Positions 1 to 7,258 of a stretch of DNA of 27,095 nucleotides are shown here, piece after piece (position 1 is the first letter of the stretch; each line of letters begins with the position of its first letter). The translations under genes were made by a program, and so were the position numbers. Source of the DNA: an uncultured Thermomicrobiales bacterium (lineage in GTDB: Bacteria > Chloroflexota > Chloroflexia > Thermomicrobiales > UBA6265); NCBI GenBank assembly GCA_902806355.1, contig CADCWI010000065.1, forward strand, positions 1 to 27,095. Reading direction: 5' to 3'. The notes beneath the pieces are model-generated. The model searched no databases, was not told the origin of the DNA, and saw nothing but the letters and a program-made list of their open reading frames with translations.

Positions 1-1
1 C

Positions 2-100
2 CGGCGCATGCTGGGAATCCTCAACGCGATGCTTCGCGATGGGCTCAGTTGGCCGCATACGCAGGTCGGCCAGGGACGCTTTCTGCCCCACACCGCTTGA
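2..100 (+). CDS. IS110-family transposase, C-terminal fragment (5' end outside window)
   Basis: An open frame entering from the left edge ends at TGA 98-100 and encodes about 32 residues containing RRMLGILNAMLRDGLSW. This resembles the last helix of IS110/IS116/IS902-type DEDD transposases, which typically end with an (R/K)xLxILNAMLRDGxxW-like segment. The family recognition rests on this short motif only. Whether the element is intact cannot be judged, because everything upstream lies outside the window. IS110 elements usually lack terminal inverted repeats, so no end can be marked. It sits 30 bp from the stop of the convergent dehydrogenase gene and may mark the edge of the carbohydrate locus. 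Confidence 0.45.
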   Translation, partial: RRMLGILNAMLRDGLSWPHTQVGQGRFLPHTA

Positions 101-130
101 CATCCAACACGGTTACTACGATCCGCTCCC

Positions 131-1210
131 TTACCCCTGATACCCGCCGACGTGGACGTAGAACCGGTCATCTCCGCCGATCGAGCCCCGCTTGACCGGC
201 TGCCCGGTCTGGCTTGACTTGTAGATCGCTGTCAGCAGCTCGAACGTCGGCCGGATTTCCGCAACGGTGGCCGGTGGTCGTGTTCCGTCACGCATGGCGT
301 CGAGCACGTGTGAAAGCTCCGCACCATGGCTCGCCCGCGCGTCATCGGCGGGTGGCCAAGCTCCTTCCGGCAGGTCCGTTCCTTCCGGTGCCGTAACCGT
401 CCAGTCGTCATTGCCATACCGGTAGAGCTGCACGACTTCCAGCGTCGCCCGCTCGAAGTCCAGACGCACTCGTGATTCCTGGCGCGGCGAGAGCACGCTG
501 GAGACGATCGAGACAAGCGCCCGGTTCCGGAACCGGAGCATCGCGAGAGCGGTGTCTTCTACCTCGATATCGTGGTGGAGCGTGTCGGTGATCGCCGTTA
601 CCTCTTCCCAGTCGTTTCCCATCAGCCAGACCATCATGTCGATCAGATGGATCGCCTGCCCCATGTTGACTCCACCCAGCTCCGACTTCCAGGTGCCCCG
701 CCAGTCCACCTCGTAATAACTGTCCGGCCGGTACCAGGTCGTCGCACAGAGTCCGACATAGGGCCGACCGAACGTCCCCGCCTCAATCTGCCGCCGAAGG
801 TGCTGCGCGGCAGCGCCGAATCGCCACTGGAACACGCTGATGCAGGCATTCCCTGTCCGCCGCTCGGCCTCCGCAACCTGATCCAGCTCCCGCAATGACG
901 CCACCAGCGGTTTCTCGCAGAGAACCCAGGCCCCGGCATCGAGGCACTGCATGATGATCGGGAAATGAAACGCGGGAGGAGTACAGATATGGACGAGGTC
1001 AGGCTTTTCCGCCGCCAGCATCTCTCCCGCGTCGGTGTACACGCCCGGAATGCCGTGCTGCTCCGCGAACGTCTCCACCCGAGTCCGATCGATATCGACG
1101 GCGGCAACCGGAGTCACCCGATCCCCACCGTGTTTCCACGCCTCCAGGTGCGCGCCAGCGATTCCCCCCGTGCCGATGATCGCAACCTTGACCGGCTCTT
1201 TTGTCGTCAT
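131..1210 (-). CDS. Gfo/Idh/MocA-family oxidoreductase
   Basis: A 359-residue NAD(P)-dependent sugar or cyclitol dehydrogenase, cytoplasmic. The N-terminal Rossmann fold shows VAIIGTGGIAG (about residues 9-19), and the family's catalytic-lysine motif appears as CEKPL (98-102, K100). The C-terminal domain carries GQAIHLIDMMVWLMG (about 184-198), whose His/Asp occupy the usual catalytic region of the family. Length is typical (330-400). It is the last gene of the minus-strand carbohydrate cluster, about 105 bp after the TIM-barrel isomerase gene; that gap contains a hairpin repeat. Members of this family often make or reduce 3-keto sugars, which would suit a partner isomerase and a second Gfo protein in the same cluster. 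The actual substrate cannot be read from the sequence. Confidence 0.9.
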   Translation of the reverse strand: MTTKEPVKVAIIGTGGIAGAHLEAWKHGGDRVTPVAAVDIDRTRVETFAEQHGIPGVYTDAGEMLAAEKPDLVHICTPPAFHFPIIMQCLDAGAWVLCEKPLVASLRELDQVAEAERRTGNACISVFQWRFGAAAQHLRRQIEAGTFGRPYVGLCATTWYRPDSYYEVDWRGTWKSELGGVNMGQAIHLIDMMVWLMGNDWEEVTAITDTLHHDIEVEDTALAMLRFRNRALVSIVSSVLSPRQESRVRLDFERATLEVVQLYRYGNDDWTVTAPEGTDLPEGAWPPADDARASHGAELSHVLDAMRDGTRPPATVAEIRPTFELLTAIYKSSQTGQPVKRGSIGGDDRFYVHVGGYQG

Positions 1211-1226
1211 GTGCTGTCTCCGTGGT

Positions 1227-1255
1227 CGTCATTCATCGCTTCGCTCGGAGTGACG
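1227..1255. repeat. Imperfect palindrome, possible dispersed hairpin repeat
   Basis: CGTCATTC (1227-1234) and GAGTGACG (1248-1255) can pair over 8 positions with one G-T wobble, around a 13-nt centre containing CGCTTCGC. The reverse-strand core GAGCGAAGCGA resembles short intergenic repeats that I recall as abundant in Chloroflexota and some other bacteria; this is from memory and not checked. Only one copy was seen in the window. It lies between the TIM-barrel gene and the last dehydrogenase gene of the minus-strand cluster. Confidence 0.4.
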
Positions 1256-1315
1256 GGTGTGGCGGGGCGTAATGGGCCAAGGCGAAGAGACATCAGCACA
1301 CAGGGCGACAGCGCG

Positions 1316-2137
1316 CTACAGCACCTCCTGCTTGAAACGCTCCTTCATCAGCGTCAACACCTCGTCCCCGTTCATCGCCCAGGTTTCGACGTTGAAGATC
1401 TCGACTTCGATCGGACCGGTGTAGCCCTCCGCATCGACGGCCTTGCGTAGCCGGCGGTTCTCGACCACGCCATCCCCCATCATCCCGCGCGACATGAGCG
1501 GGTCGGTGTTGGGCACGAGCCAGTCATTGACGTGGAAACCCAGGGTGTATCCCCTGGCGCGTGAGATCTCTTCGTAGACCTTCGGGTCCCACCAGACGTG
1601 GTAGATGTCGATCACGACACCGACCTGGGGGGTGTCGAAATGCTCGGCGAGATCGTTGGCTTCACCCAGCAGTGAGATCACCGAGCGATCGGCCGCAAAC
1701 GCCGGGTGCAGCGGCTCGATTCCGATCTTCACTCCGTGCTCTCCGGCGAACGGGAGGATCGCCTCGATCCCGTCCCGCACCATCGAACGCGCGTCATCAA
1801 TCGCGTGCACACCGGAGAGCCCGCCACAGACCATCACCAGCGTGTCGGTGCCGATCGTCGCCGCCTCGTGGATCGCGCGCTTGTTGTCCTCGATGTTTGC
1901 CCGTCTCCCGTCCGCCGTTGGCGCCGGGAACATGCCGCCCCGACACAGGCTGGAGACCTTGAGTCCCGAGTCGCGGATGATCCGTGCCGACTCGTCGAGC
2001 CCGGTCTCCTCGATCTTGTCGCGCCAGACCCCGATCCAGGGGATCCCGGCGCGCAGGCAGCCCTCGACCGCCTGGGGCAGCGACCAGCCGTTGACGGTCT
2101 TCTGGTTCAAGCTCAACCGTTCCATGGCGGAGCTCAT
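1316..2137 (-). CDS. Sugar phosphate isomerase/epimerase (AP-endonuclease-2-like TIM barrel)
   Basis: A 273-residue TIM-barrel protein of the xylose isomerase-like superfamily (hydroxypyruvate isomerase, tagatose/allulose epimerase and inosose isomerase relatives). Likely metal ligands lie in the expected order: E141 in KIGIEPLHP, D177/H180 in VVIDIYHVWW, H202 in GFHVNDW and E246 in IEVEIFN. The reading frame stays open far upstream to 2665, but that part is antisense-like noise over DUF993. The ATG at 2135-2137 is chosen because it overlaps the DUF993 stop as ATGA, implying translational coupling; a second ATG at 2125 is possible. The gene is third of a coupled trio (Gfo dehydrogenase, DUF993, this gene), so it probably isomerises or epimerises an intermediate of the same pathway. 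Confidence 0.87.
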   Translation of the reverse strand: MSSAMERLSLNQKTVNGWSLPQAVEGCLRAGIPWIGVWRDKIEETGLDESARIIRDSGLKVSSLCRGGMFPAPTADGRRANIEDNKRAIHEAATIGTDTLVMVCGGLSGVHAIDDARSMVRDGIEAILPFAGEHGVKIGIEPLHPAFAADRSVISLLGEANDLAEHFDTPQVGVVIDIYHVWWDPKVYEEISRARGYTLGFHVNDWLVPNTDPLMSRGMMGDGVVENRRLRKAVDAEGYTGPIEVEIFNVETWAMNGDEVLTLMKERFKQEVL

Positions 2138-3327
2138 CTCTGTTCCACTCCCGCAAGCGTCAGGAACGCGCGCATCCGTCGCGATGTCTCGTCCGGGTCG
2201 TGGAACAGATGAGCAGCGTCGGCAAGCGCGAAGAGCTCGGACAGGTGCATGACGGAACGGGTGCTCTGCTGCCCGCCAACCATCTGGAAGTGCGACTGAT
2301 GTCCGTTGAGCCAGGCCAGGAAGACCACCCCGGTCTTGTAGAACCGGGTCGGCGCCGTGAAGATGTGTCGCGACAGCGGCACCGTTGGTTCGAGGATCGC
2401 CCGGTAACGATCGAGATTCCCGGCGTCGAACGCCGCGAAGGCCGCTCCCGCCGCGGGGGCGATGGCGTCGAAGATGCCCAGCAGCGCATCGCTGTACCCC
2501 TCCTCGTCGCCTTCGATCAACTCGCTGTAATTGAAGTCGTCCCCCGTGTACATGCGAATGCTCGTCGGCAGCTTCCGTCGCATCGTGATCTCGCGATCCT
2601 TGTCCAGCAACGAGACCTTGATCCCGTCGATCTTGTCCTCGTGTGCCCGGAGCACGGCGAGACACCTGTCCATCGCCACATCGAGGTCATCGGAGCCCCA
2701 GTACCCCGCCAGTGCCGGATCGAACATGTCGCCGAGCCAGTGGATGATCACCGGCTGCGACACTTGCGAGAGAATCCTGTCGTAAACGATCGCGTAGTCA
2801 TCCGGCGATTTGGCCGTGGCGGCAAGCGCCCGGCTTGCCATCAGGATGATCTGGCCTCCTTCGCCCTCGACGAATCCGCACTGCTCCTCGTACGCCGCCA
2901 CGATGTCGTCGAGCGTGAGCGACGGGCCCGGCACGAGGTGATCGGTTCCCGCGCCGGACGCAAGCTGGCCACCGCATGCGCGCGATTCCGCGATCGAGCG
3001 GCGGATCAGCTCCCGGGACGTCGGCCAGTCGAGTCCCATCCCGCGCTGGGCGGTGTCCATCGCCTCTGCCACTCGCAGGCCGAGAGACCACAGGTACCGG
3101 CGATAGCGCAGCGTCGCTTTCCAATCAATCGCCGTATCAAGCGAGGGATTGATGTCCGCCAGGGGATCGGCGACGACATGCGCCGCCGCGTAGGCGATCC
3201 GTTTCGTGGGTACCGGGAAGGATTCGGCGTATGGGGAAGCAGGCCCGAGACGGTGATCGCGAATGCTCCCGTCCGGCTGGGGGAGCCGCAGTGTCGTTCC
3301 GGTTTCAGTCTGGATCAGGGCGCTCAT
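2134..3327 (-). CDS. DUF993 family protein (dihydrodipicolinate-synthase-like)
   Basis: A 397-residue protein matching DUF993, a branch of the Class I aldolase/DHDPS superfamily without a settled reaction. Visible family blocks are IILMASRALAA (160-170), IIHWLGDMFDPALAGYWGS (194-212), DGIKVSLLD (234-242; K237 is a candidate Schiff-base lysine, by analogy with DHDPS), YTGDDFNY (260-267) and FYKTGVVFLAWLNGHQ (329-344). It starts inside the end of the upstream dehydrogenase gene (ATGA overlap at 3324-3327) and its own stop overlaps the next start in the same way (2134-2137), so the three are made together. In sugar-acid pathways, DHDPS relatives cleave or dehydrate 2-keto-3-deoxy acids. A similar role here is inference. 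Confidence 0.88.
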   Translation of the reverse strand: MSALIQTETGTTLRLPQPDGSIRDHRLGPASPYAESFPVPTKRIAYAAAHVVADPLADINPSLDTAIDWKATLRYRRYLWSLGLRVAEAMDTAQRGMGLDWPTSRELIRRSIAESRACGGQLASGAGTDHLVPGPSLTLDDIVAAYEEQCGFVEGEGGQIILMASRALAATAKSPDDYAIVYDRILSQVSQPVIIHWLGDMFDPALAGYWGSDDLDVAMDRCLAVLRAHEDKIDGIKVSLLDKDREITMRRKLPTSIRMYTGDDFNYSELIEGDEEGYSDALLGIFDAIAPAAGAAFAAFDAGNLDRYRAILEPTVPLSRHIFTAPTRFYKTGVVFLAWLNGHQSHFQMVGGQQSTRSVMHLSELFALADAAHLFHDPDETSRRMRAFLTLAGVEQR

Positions 3328-4514
3328 ACGACGCTCTCCTGCCTTTGGAGCGGGGCCGCCGCTGGCAGGGTGAGCTCCGGGACCTCAAGCCATCGGCGCT
3401 CGGCCCACGATTGGAGTCCCAACTCAGCGAGCTGCACACCCCTCGCCCCGTCCATGAACCCCATGTCATATGGCTCATCGAACGCCACGTGCTTCAGGAA
3501 CATTTCCCACTGCACCTTGAAGGCGTTCTCGAAGACATCATTGTCGGGAACATCCTGCCAATCCTCGAAGAAATCGAACGGGCTGGGAACGTCCGGGTTC
3601 CAGACCGGTTTGGGCGTGTTGGCGCGATGTTGCGACTTGCATTCGCGGAGGCCAGCGATCGCGCTGCCTTCGGTCCCGTCGACCTGAAGCGTAAAGAGCT
3701 CGTCCCGATAGACGCGCACGCACCAGGACGAGTTGATGTGGGCGACGATGCCGCCCGCCAGCTCGAACGTGGCGTAGGCGGAATCATCCGATGTGACCTC
3801 GTAGGGCCTGCCTTCCTCGTCGATGCGCTCCGGAATGTGCGTCGCACCAAGGCAACTGACCGCTCGGATCGGGCCGAACGTGTTGTCCAGCAGGTAGCGC
3901 CAGTGGCAGAGCATGTCGACGATGATGCCGCCGCCATCCTCCTTGCGATAGTTCCAGGAGGGGCGCTGCCCGGTTTGCCAGTCTCCCTCGAATACCCAGT
4001 AACCAAACTCGCCCCGGACCGACAGTATCCTGCCGAAGAACCCCCCGTCGATCAGGCGTTTGAGCTTGCGAAAGCCGGGAAGAAAGAGCTTGTCCTGAAC
4101 CACGCCGTTCTTGATTCCGGCCTGGTGGGCGAGACGGGCGAGATCGAGTGCCTCGTCGACGCTCGTTGAGATCGGCTTTTCGCAGTACACATGCTTGCCG
4201 GCGGCGATCGCCTTCCGGACACCGTCGGCTCGAAGCTCCGTCCGTTGGGAATCGAAATACACCTCGTCGCTCGCGTTCGAGAGGCATGCGTCAAGATCGG
4301 TACTCCAACGGTCGATGCCGTTGGCCCGTGCTAGCGCCGCCAGCTTTTCCTCGTTGCGGCCGACGAGGATGGGGTCGATCTCGATCCGCTTGCCGTTGGC
4401 GCCGACGATTCCGCCTTGCTCACGGATGGCGGCAACGGAGCGCACGAGATGCTGGTTTGTTCCCATTCGTCCTGTGACACCGTTCATGATGATGCCGATG
4501 CGCGTGTTGGCCAT
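3324..4514 (-). CDS. Gfo/Idh/MocA-family oxidoreductase (DUF993-associated type)
   Basis: A 396-residue cytoplasmic dehydrogenase. Its nucleotide-binding loop reads GIIMNGVTGRMG (7-18) rather than the usual GxGxxG, closer to the GRMG loop of DapB-like proteins. The catalytic motif CEKPI is at 111-115, and DMLCHW, with a conserved His, lies in the C-terminal domain. ATG 4514 is preferred over the in-frame TTG three bases upstream because GGAGG then lies 8 nt before the start. It follows the GntR gene by 39 bp and overlaps the DUF993 start by ATGA. As I recall, this subtype travels with DUF993 and a TIM-barrel isomerase in many genomes, so it is probably dedicated to that pathway. Confidence 0.88.
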   Translation of the reverse strand: MANTRIGIIMNGVTGRMGTNQHLVRSVAAIREQGGIVGANGKRIEIDPILVGRNEEKLAALARANGIDRWSTDLDACLSNASDEVYFDSQRTELRADGVRKAIAAGKHVYCEKPISTSVDEALDLARLAHQAGIKNGVVQDKLFLPGFRKLKRLIDGGFFGRILSVRGEFGYWVFEGDWQTGQRPSWNYRKEDGGGIIVDMLCHWRYLLDNTFGPIRAVSCLGATHIPERIDEEGRPYEVTSDDSAYATFELAGGIVAHINSSWCVRVYRDELFTLQVDGTEGSAIAGLRECKSQHRANTPKPVWNPDVPSPFDFFEDWQDVPDNDVFENAFKVQWEMFLKHVAFDEPYDMGFMDGARGVQLAELGLQSWAERRWLEVPELTLPAAAPLQRQESVV

Positions 4515-4553
4515 CAACGCTCCCTCCCCGATCTCTCTGGCTCAAGACATTCA

Positions 4554-5369
4554 TCATGTATAAGTACCGCGATCTCCGTCCGGTCCGGGCGGGACCGCCG
4601 TCGGCGAGCCCAGCTCGAATTCGGCGACATAGGCCGAGAGTGGCTCGCGATTGTGTTCCCGGCTGAGCCGATGTACCGCGTCGATGTCTCGCGAGCGCAG
4701 GGCGTCGAGGATGGCGTGGTGTTGAGCCTGGGCGCGGGGAAGACGCTTATTAAGGATGCTGAAATAGCGCCGGATGCGATCCCATTGATCGAGCGTGCGC
4801 CGGGTCATGTCCAACAGGAGTGGCATGTTCGCCGCCGCAGCAATCTGCCGATGGAACTCGCTGTTGAGCTCCGCCCAGGCGTTGCCATCGTCGTTGGCAA
4901 CGGCGTCATCCATGCGGCGCACGATGACTTCCAGGCTATCGAGCGCTCTGTCCGGCGCCCGCGCAATCACCGCCTCCAGCGCTACCCCCTCCAAGCCCTC
5001 CATCAGCAGGAAGACTTCCGTAAGGTCACTTAGCGAGATCGGGGCGACCGTCGCGCCGATGTGCGGAACATTGGTGACAAGCCGTTCCGATTGGAGCAGT
5101 TGCAGCGCCTCCCGGACCGGAATCTGGCTAACGCCCAATTGCCGCGAGATGTCATCGATGATCAGGCGCTGGCCTGGTTGCAGCTCGGTCCGCATAATCG
5201 CGCCACGAAGTGCCTCGTAAACCATTGCTTGCTTGGTCCGGTGCGGCTGACGACTCTCCAGCAATCGCAGGTTGACGCCATCTGTCGGCGCCACGGGGTG
5301 CTCGTCAAGCTGGGTCTTCCCACGCGACGTTCCCCGGACACTTCGTGATCCGGATCGATCCGGAGCCAT
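4554..5369 (-). CDS. GntR-family transcriptional regulator, FCD (FadR/VanR-type) subgroup
   Basis: A 271-residue one-component regulator. The GntR winged helix-turn-helix occupies about 45-110, with LQPGQRLIIDDISRQLGVSQIPVREAL (63-89) as the typical signature; the last helix of this block is the DNA reader. The helical FCD ligand domain follows (about 115-250). Metal-ligand candidates are N169/H173 in LNSEFH, H218 in QHHAILDAL and H239 in REHN, so it likely senses a sugar acid or other carboxylate through a bound metal. The N-terminus is about 40 residues longer than usual, but the ATG at 5369 has a strong AGGAGG 9 nt upstream. It has its own TTGACA-type promoter overlapping a 15-bp near-palindrome (5430-5444), which suggests autorepression. 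Sister sites precede the transporter and DUF2264 genes. Confidence 0.92.
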   Translation of the reverse strand: MAPDRSGSRSVRGTSRGKTQLDEHPVAPTDGVNLRLLESRQPHRTKQAMVYEALRGAIMRTELQPGQRLIIDDISRQLGVSQIPVREALQLLQSERLVTNVPHIGATVAPISLSDLTEVFLLMEGLEGVALEAVIARAPDRALDSLEVIVRRMDDAVANDDGNAWAELNSEFHRQIAAAANMPLLLDMTRRTLDQWDRIRRYFSILNKRLPRAQAQHHAILDALRSRDIDAVHRLSREHNREPLSAYVAEFELGSPTAVPPGPDGDRGTYT

Positions 5370-5429
5370 GCCTGCCGCCCTCCTGTAAACTGCCTACCTC
5401 AACTCCTGCGCGTCCCGAGAAGCTGCAAT

Positions 5430-5444
5430 GATATATGATATACC
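5430..5444. promoter_or_regulatory. Candidate GntR operator, site A
   Basis: GATATATGATATACC contains a perfect odd palindrome, TATAT-G-ATATA. It shares 12 of 15 positions with site B (11140-11154) and 12 of 15 with site C (13181-13195). The position over the regulator's own -10 fits autoregulation by the FCD-type GntR protein. The assignment of regulator to site is inferred from position and recurrence. Confidence 0.55.
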
Positions 5445-5458
5445 GCTCGGCTTGTCAA
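5430..5458 (-). promoter_or_regulatory. Promoter of the GntR gene (TTGACA -35, TATATC -10)
   Basis: On the minus strand TTGACA (5458-5453) is followed after 17 nt by TATATC (5435-5430), about 60 bp before the regulator's start codon. The -10 element lies inside the candidate operator at 5430-5444, so a bound repressor would block RNA polymerase. Confidence 0.55.
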
Positions 5459-5489
5459 TTGCCTTCGTCTGTCATCTCTTCTCGAGCTG

Positions 5490-6233
5490 TCAGACCCGTG
5501 ATCCCTCGGGCGCGTACGCTTGGAGCACACCACACATCCCAACGCCGGGACGTTGTATCTCCCAGCTGCCGCTCTGGACGCGAGCACTCAGGAGACCGTC
5601 GGTGTCACCGTGCTCCAGCTTGGAAAGTCGCTCTTGCGTCGTCCGCATGGCCCGCACCGGCCCCGCCTCGACCAGCGACTCCCATTCCGGCGCCAGTGCT
5701 CGCTTGAGAGCCGTCGCTCGTTCCAGAAACGTTCGCACCGGCCCCTCGTCCCCGGACCGATGCGCCCGCACCAGATGCTCGAATCCCTCCACGGCCAAGT
5801 CACGACGGCGCAGCGCCGCGCCGATGCGCTCATCGTCCGCCGTGGCTCCGAGCGACGCGGCGTTCAGGTAGGCCAGCTCGTCGGCCATGATGGAGTCGGC
5901 GAAGGTGAACACCGCGTCGCCAGCTTCCGGCAATCCGGCGTTCTGCATGATCACGAGAAGCTCGAGTTCTCCATCAACGTTGACGAGGCGATGGATCACG
6001 CCTGGCTCGAACCAGACGATGTTGCCCCTGTAGAGGGGAAATGTTGCCTCCGCCGACGCGCTCAGGGTCTGCACCTCACCGTTCCCGGCAATCGGGATAT
6101 AGGCTTCGGTGCTGGCCAGGTGCACGTGCGGGCTCCCTCCCGTCACACCATCCGGGCCAGCCGTGTCATAGACCCGCAGGTGCGTCAGCCCGACGGCCGC
6201 TGGAAACGGAAGAGCCTGGACATCCGTCGTCAT
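5490..6233 (-). CDS. Cupin-domain protein
   Basis: A 247-residue cytoplasmic protein with one recognisable N-terminal cupin barrel. HVHLASTEAYIPIAGNGEV and FEPGVIHRLVNV carry the two histidine-containing cupin motifs, with H, H and E ligands in the first and H in the second. The remaining 130 or so residues are helical and not recognised. The ATG at 6233 is chosen over the in-frame one at 6266 because GAGGG lies 7 nt before it and it then sits 10 nt after the preceding stop. Its place between the DUF6807 protein and the GntR gene suggests a role with a sugar substrate, either as isomerase, epimerase or sensor. The reaction cannot be inferred. Confidence 0.8.
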   Translation of the reverse strand: MTTDVQALPFPAAVGLTHLRVYDTAGPDGVTGGSPHVHLASTEAYIPIAGNGEVQTLSASAEATFPLYRGNIVWFEPGVIHRLVNVDGELELLVIMQNAGLPEAGDAVFTFADSIMADELAYLNAASLGATADDERIGAALRRRDLAVEGFEHLVRAHRSGDEGPVRTFLERATALKRALAPEWESLVEAGPVRAMRTTQERLSKLEHGDTDGLLSARVQSGSWEIQRPGVGMCGVLQAYAPEGSRV

Positions 6234-6243
6234 CGATGCGCCC

Positions 6244-7101
6244 TCATCCCTGGCTCCCGGCTTCATCGAGAAAGCGCCTGTGCTCGCCCACTAACCGGTC
6301 GGCATTCCAGATGTCGTCGTGGACGAGCACCCGGTAGCGGAGCCGGAGCTCTTCGCCTTCAGCCAGTGCCACCGGCTCGTGGAACAGCAAGGCGGCATTT
6401 ATGAACGTGCCGGACCCGCTCCCGGCGTACCACGGTGCCGGGAAGCGCACGTTGGCAGGGTGATCCAGCATTGCCAACCCGCCGCTCAGGTCGGGCCCGC
6501 CATCGATCCGCCCCGAGAGGTCACACCATGCGGCACGTGTTCCGGGAGCCAAACGCTCCACCGCGCCGTCCGGCAGTTGGTAGCGATCGACGTGCCAGTG
6601 CCGTGAGCCACGGAACGACAACCCACCATAACCGCCCCACGTCGTGTACGGAGTGCGATCGAGCTCGACATCCCGGCGTGGAGTCATCACCGTCAACCAA
6701 TCGTAGGTATCCGTATCGACGCCGGGACGGTACGTGATGGTCCTCTGCTCGGACAGCACCGGGTCTTCGCCGTTGGGCGGCATCCAGTCGATCGAGAGCG
6801 AGATCGTCAGGGAGTCCGGGTCGTCATGATTGACGATGGGTATTCCACGCACGACCTGGGAGCCGAACCCATCCCGTTCTTCCCAGAAGTTATCGCCATT
6901 GACGAATTTGAAGGTGAACCAGAGCCCACGATGCCAGAGGTGGTCAAAGGGCTCGGCGATCGAGAGGGTCTGTCCCTGTGGCGTCCGCACCGGGTGAAAG
7001 AACGGCTTCGGTTTCGAGGCGTAGTCGAGGCTCCAGGCGTCTGCACCATGTGGCCCTTCCCGGGCCCTGATCTTTTTGCCGACATCGTGGGTCACGTACA
7101 T
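6244..7101 (-). CDS. DUF6807 ('PmoA family') protein
   Basis: A 285-residue protein of the DUF6807 family, often labelled 'PmoA' in databases although it has nothing to do with particulate methane monooxygenase. Motifs include FFHPVRTPQGQTLSI (about 34-48), DHLWHRGLWFTF (53-64) and TTWGGYGGLSFRGSRHW (152-168). Conserved His pairs in a beta-rich fold suggest a carbohydrate-binding or metal-dependent enzyme. Family members cluster with Gfo/Idh/MocA dehydrogenases and sugar transporters, as here. There is a stop codon in frame 15 nt before ATG 7101, which fixes the start although the ribosome site is poor. It follows the binding-protein gene across a 157-bp gap containing a strong hairpin. Confidence 0.82.
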   Translation of the reverse strand: MYVTHDVGKKIRAREGPHGADAWSLDYASKPKPFFHPVRTPQGQTLSIAEPFDHLWHRGLWFTFKFVNGDNFWEERDGFGSQVVRGIPIVNHDDPDSLTISLSIDWMPPNGEDPVLSEQRTITYRPGVDTDTYDWLTVMTPRRDVELDRTPYTTWGGYGGLSFRGSRHWHVDRYQLPDGAVERLAPGTRAAWCDLSGRIDGGPDLSGGLAMLDHPANVRFPAPWYAGSGSGTFINAALLFHEPVALAEGEELRLRYRVLVHDDIWNADRLVGEHRRFLDEAGSQG

Positions 7102-7184
7102 GTGGAAAGCACTTCTTCACGAACTCGCCGCTGGGGCCATCCGCCCGTCGCAGCATCATTGAATTGGCGGAGCGGAGCAACTCA

Positions 7185-7221
7185 GGGTTGGGGCGCCGAT
7201 CTGGTTGTCGAACCCCAACCC
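7185..7221 (-). other. 9-bp GC-rich hairpin between binding protein and DUF6807 genes
   Basis: GGGTTGGGG (7185-7193) and CCCCAACCC (7213-7221) pair perfectly around a 19-nt loop. It follows the solute-binding-protein stop (7259) on the minus strand. No T-run follows, so it is not a classic intrinsic terminator. It is more likely an mRNA 3'-end stabiliser or partial attenuator, a common arrangement that keeps binding protein in excess over downstream products. Confidence 0.5.
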
Positions 7222-7258
7222 CGAATCGTTCTGTCATCAGGCCGACATCATCAGCGGG

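Noticed and set aside
2138..2665. N-terminal extension of the TIM-barrel protein to 449 residues
   Set aside because: It runs inside DUF993 in another frame; the ATGA overlap gives a natural start at 2137.
2200..3687. Long plus-strand open frame (495 codons) opposite the DUF993 gene
   Set aside because: It is a GC-driven shadow on the other strand; DUF993 and Gfo motifs on the minus strand explain this DNA, and the shadow protein has no recognisable domain.
6244..7101. Label 'methane oxygenase PmoA'
   Set aside because: The family name is misleading; the protein is soluble-looking, lacks membrane spans and sits in a sugar cluster.
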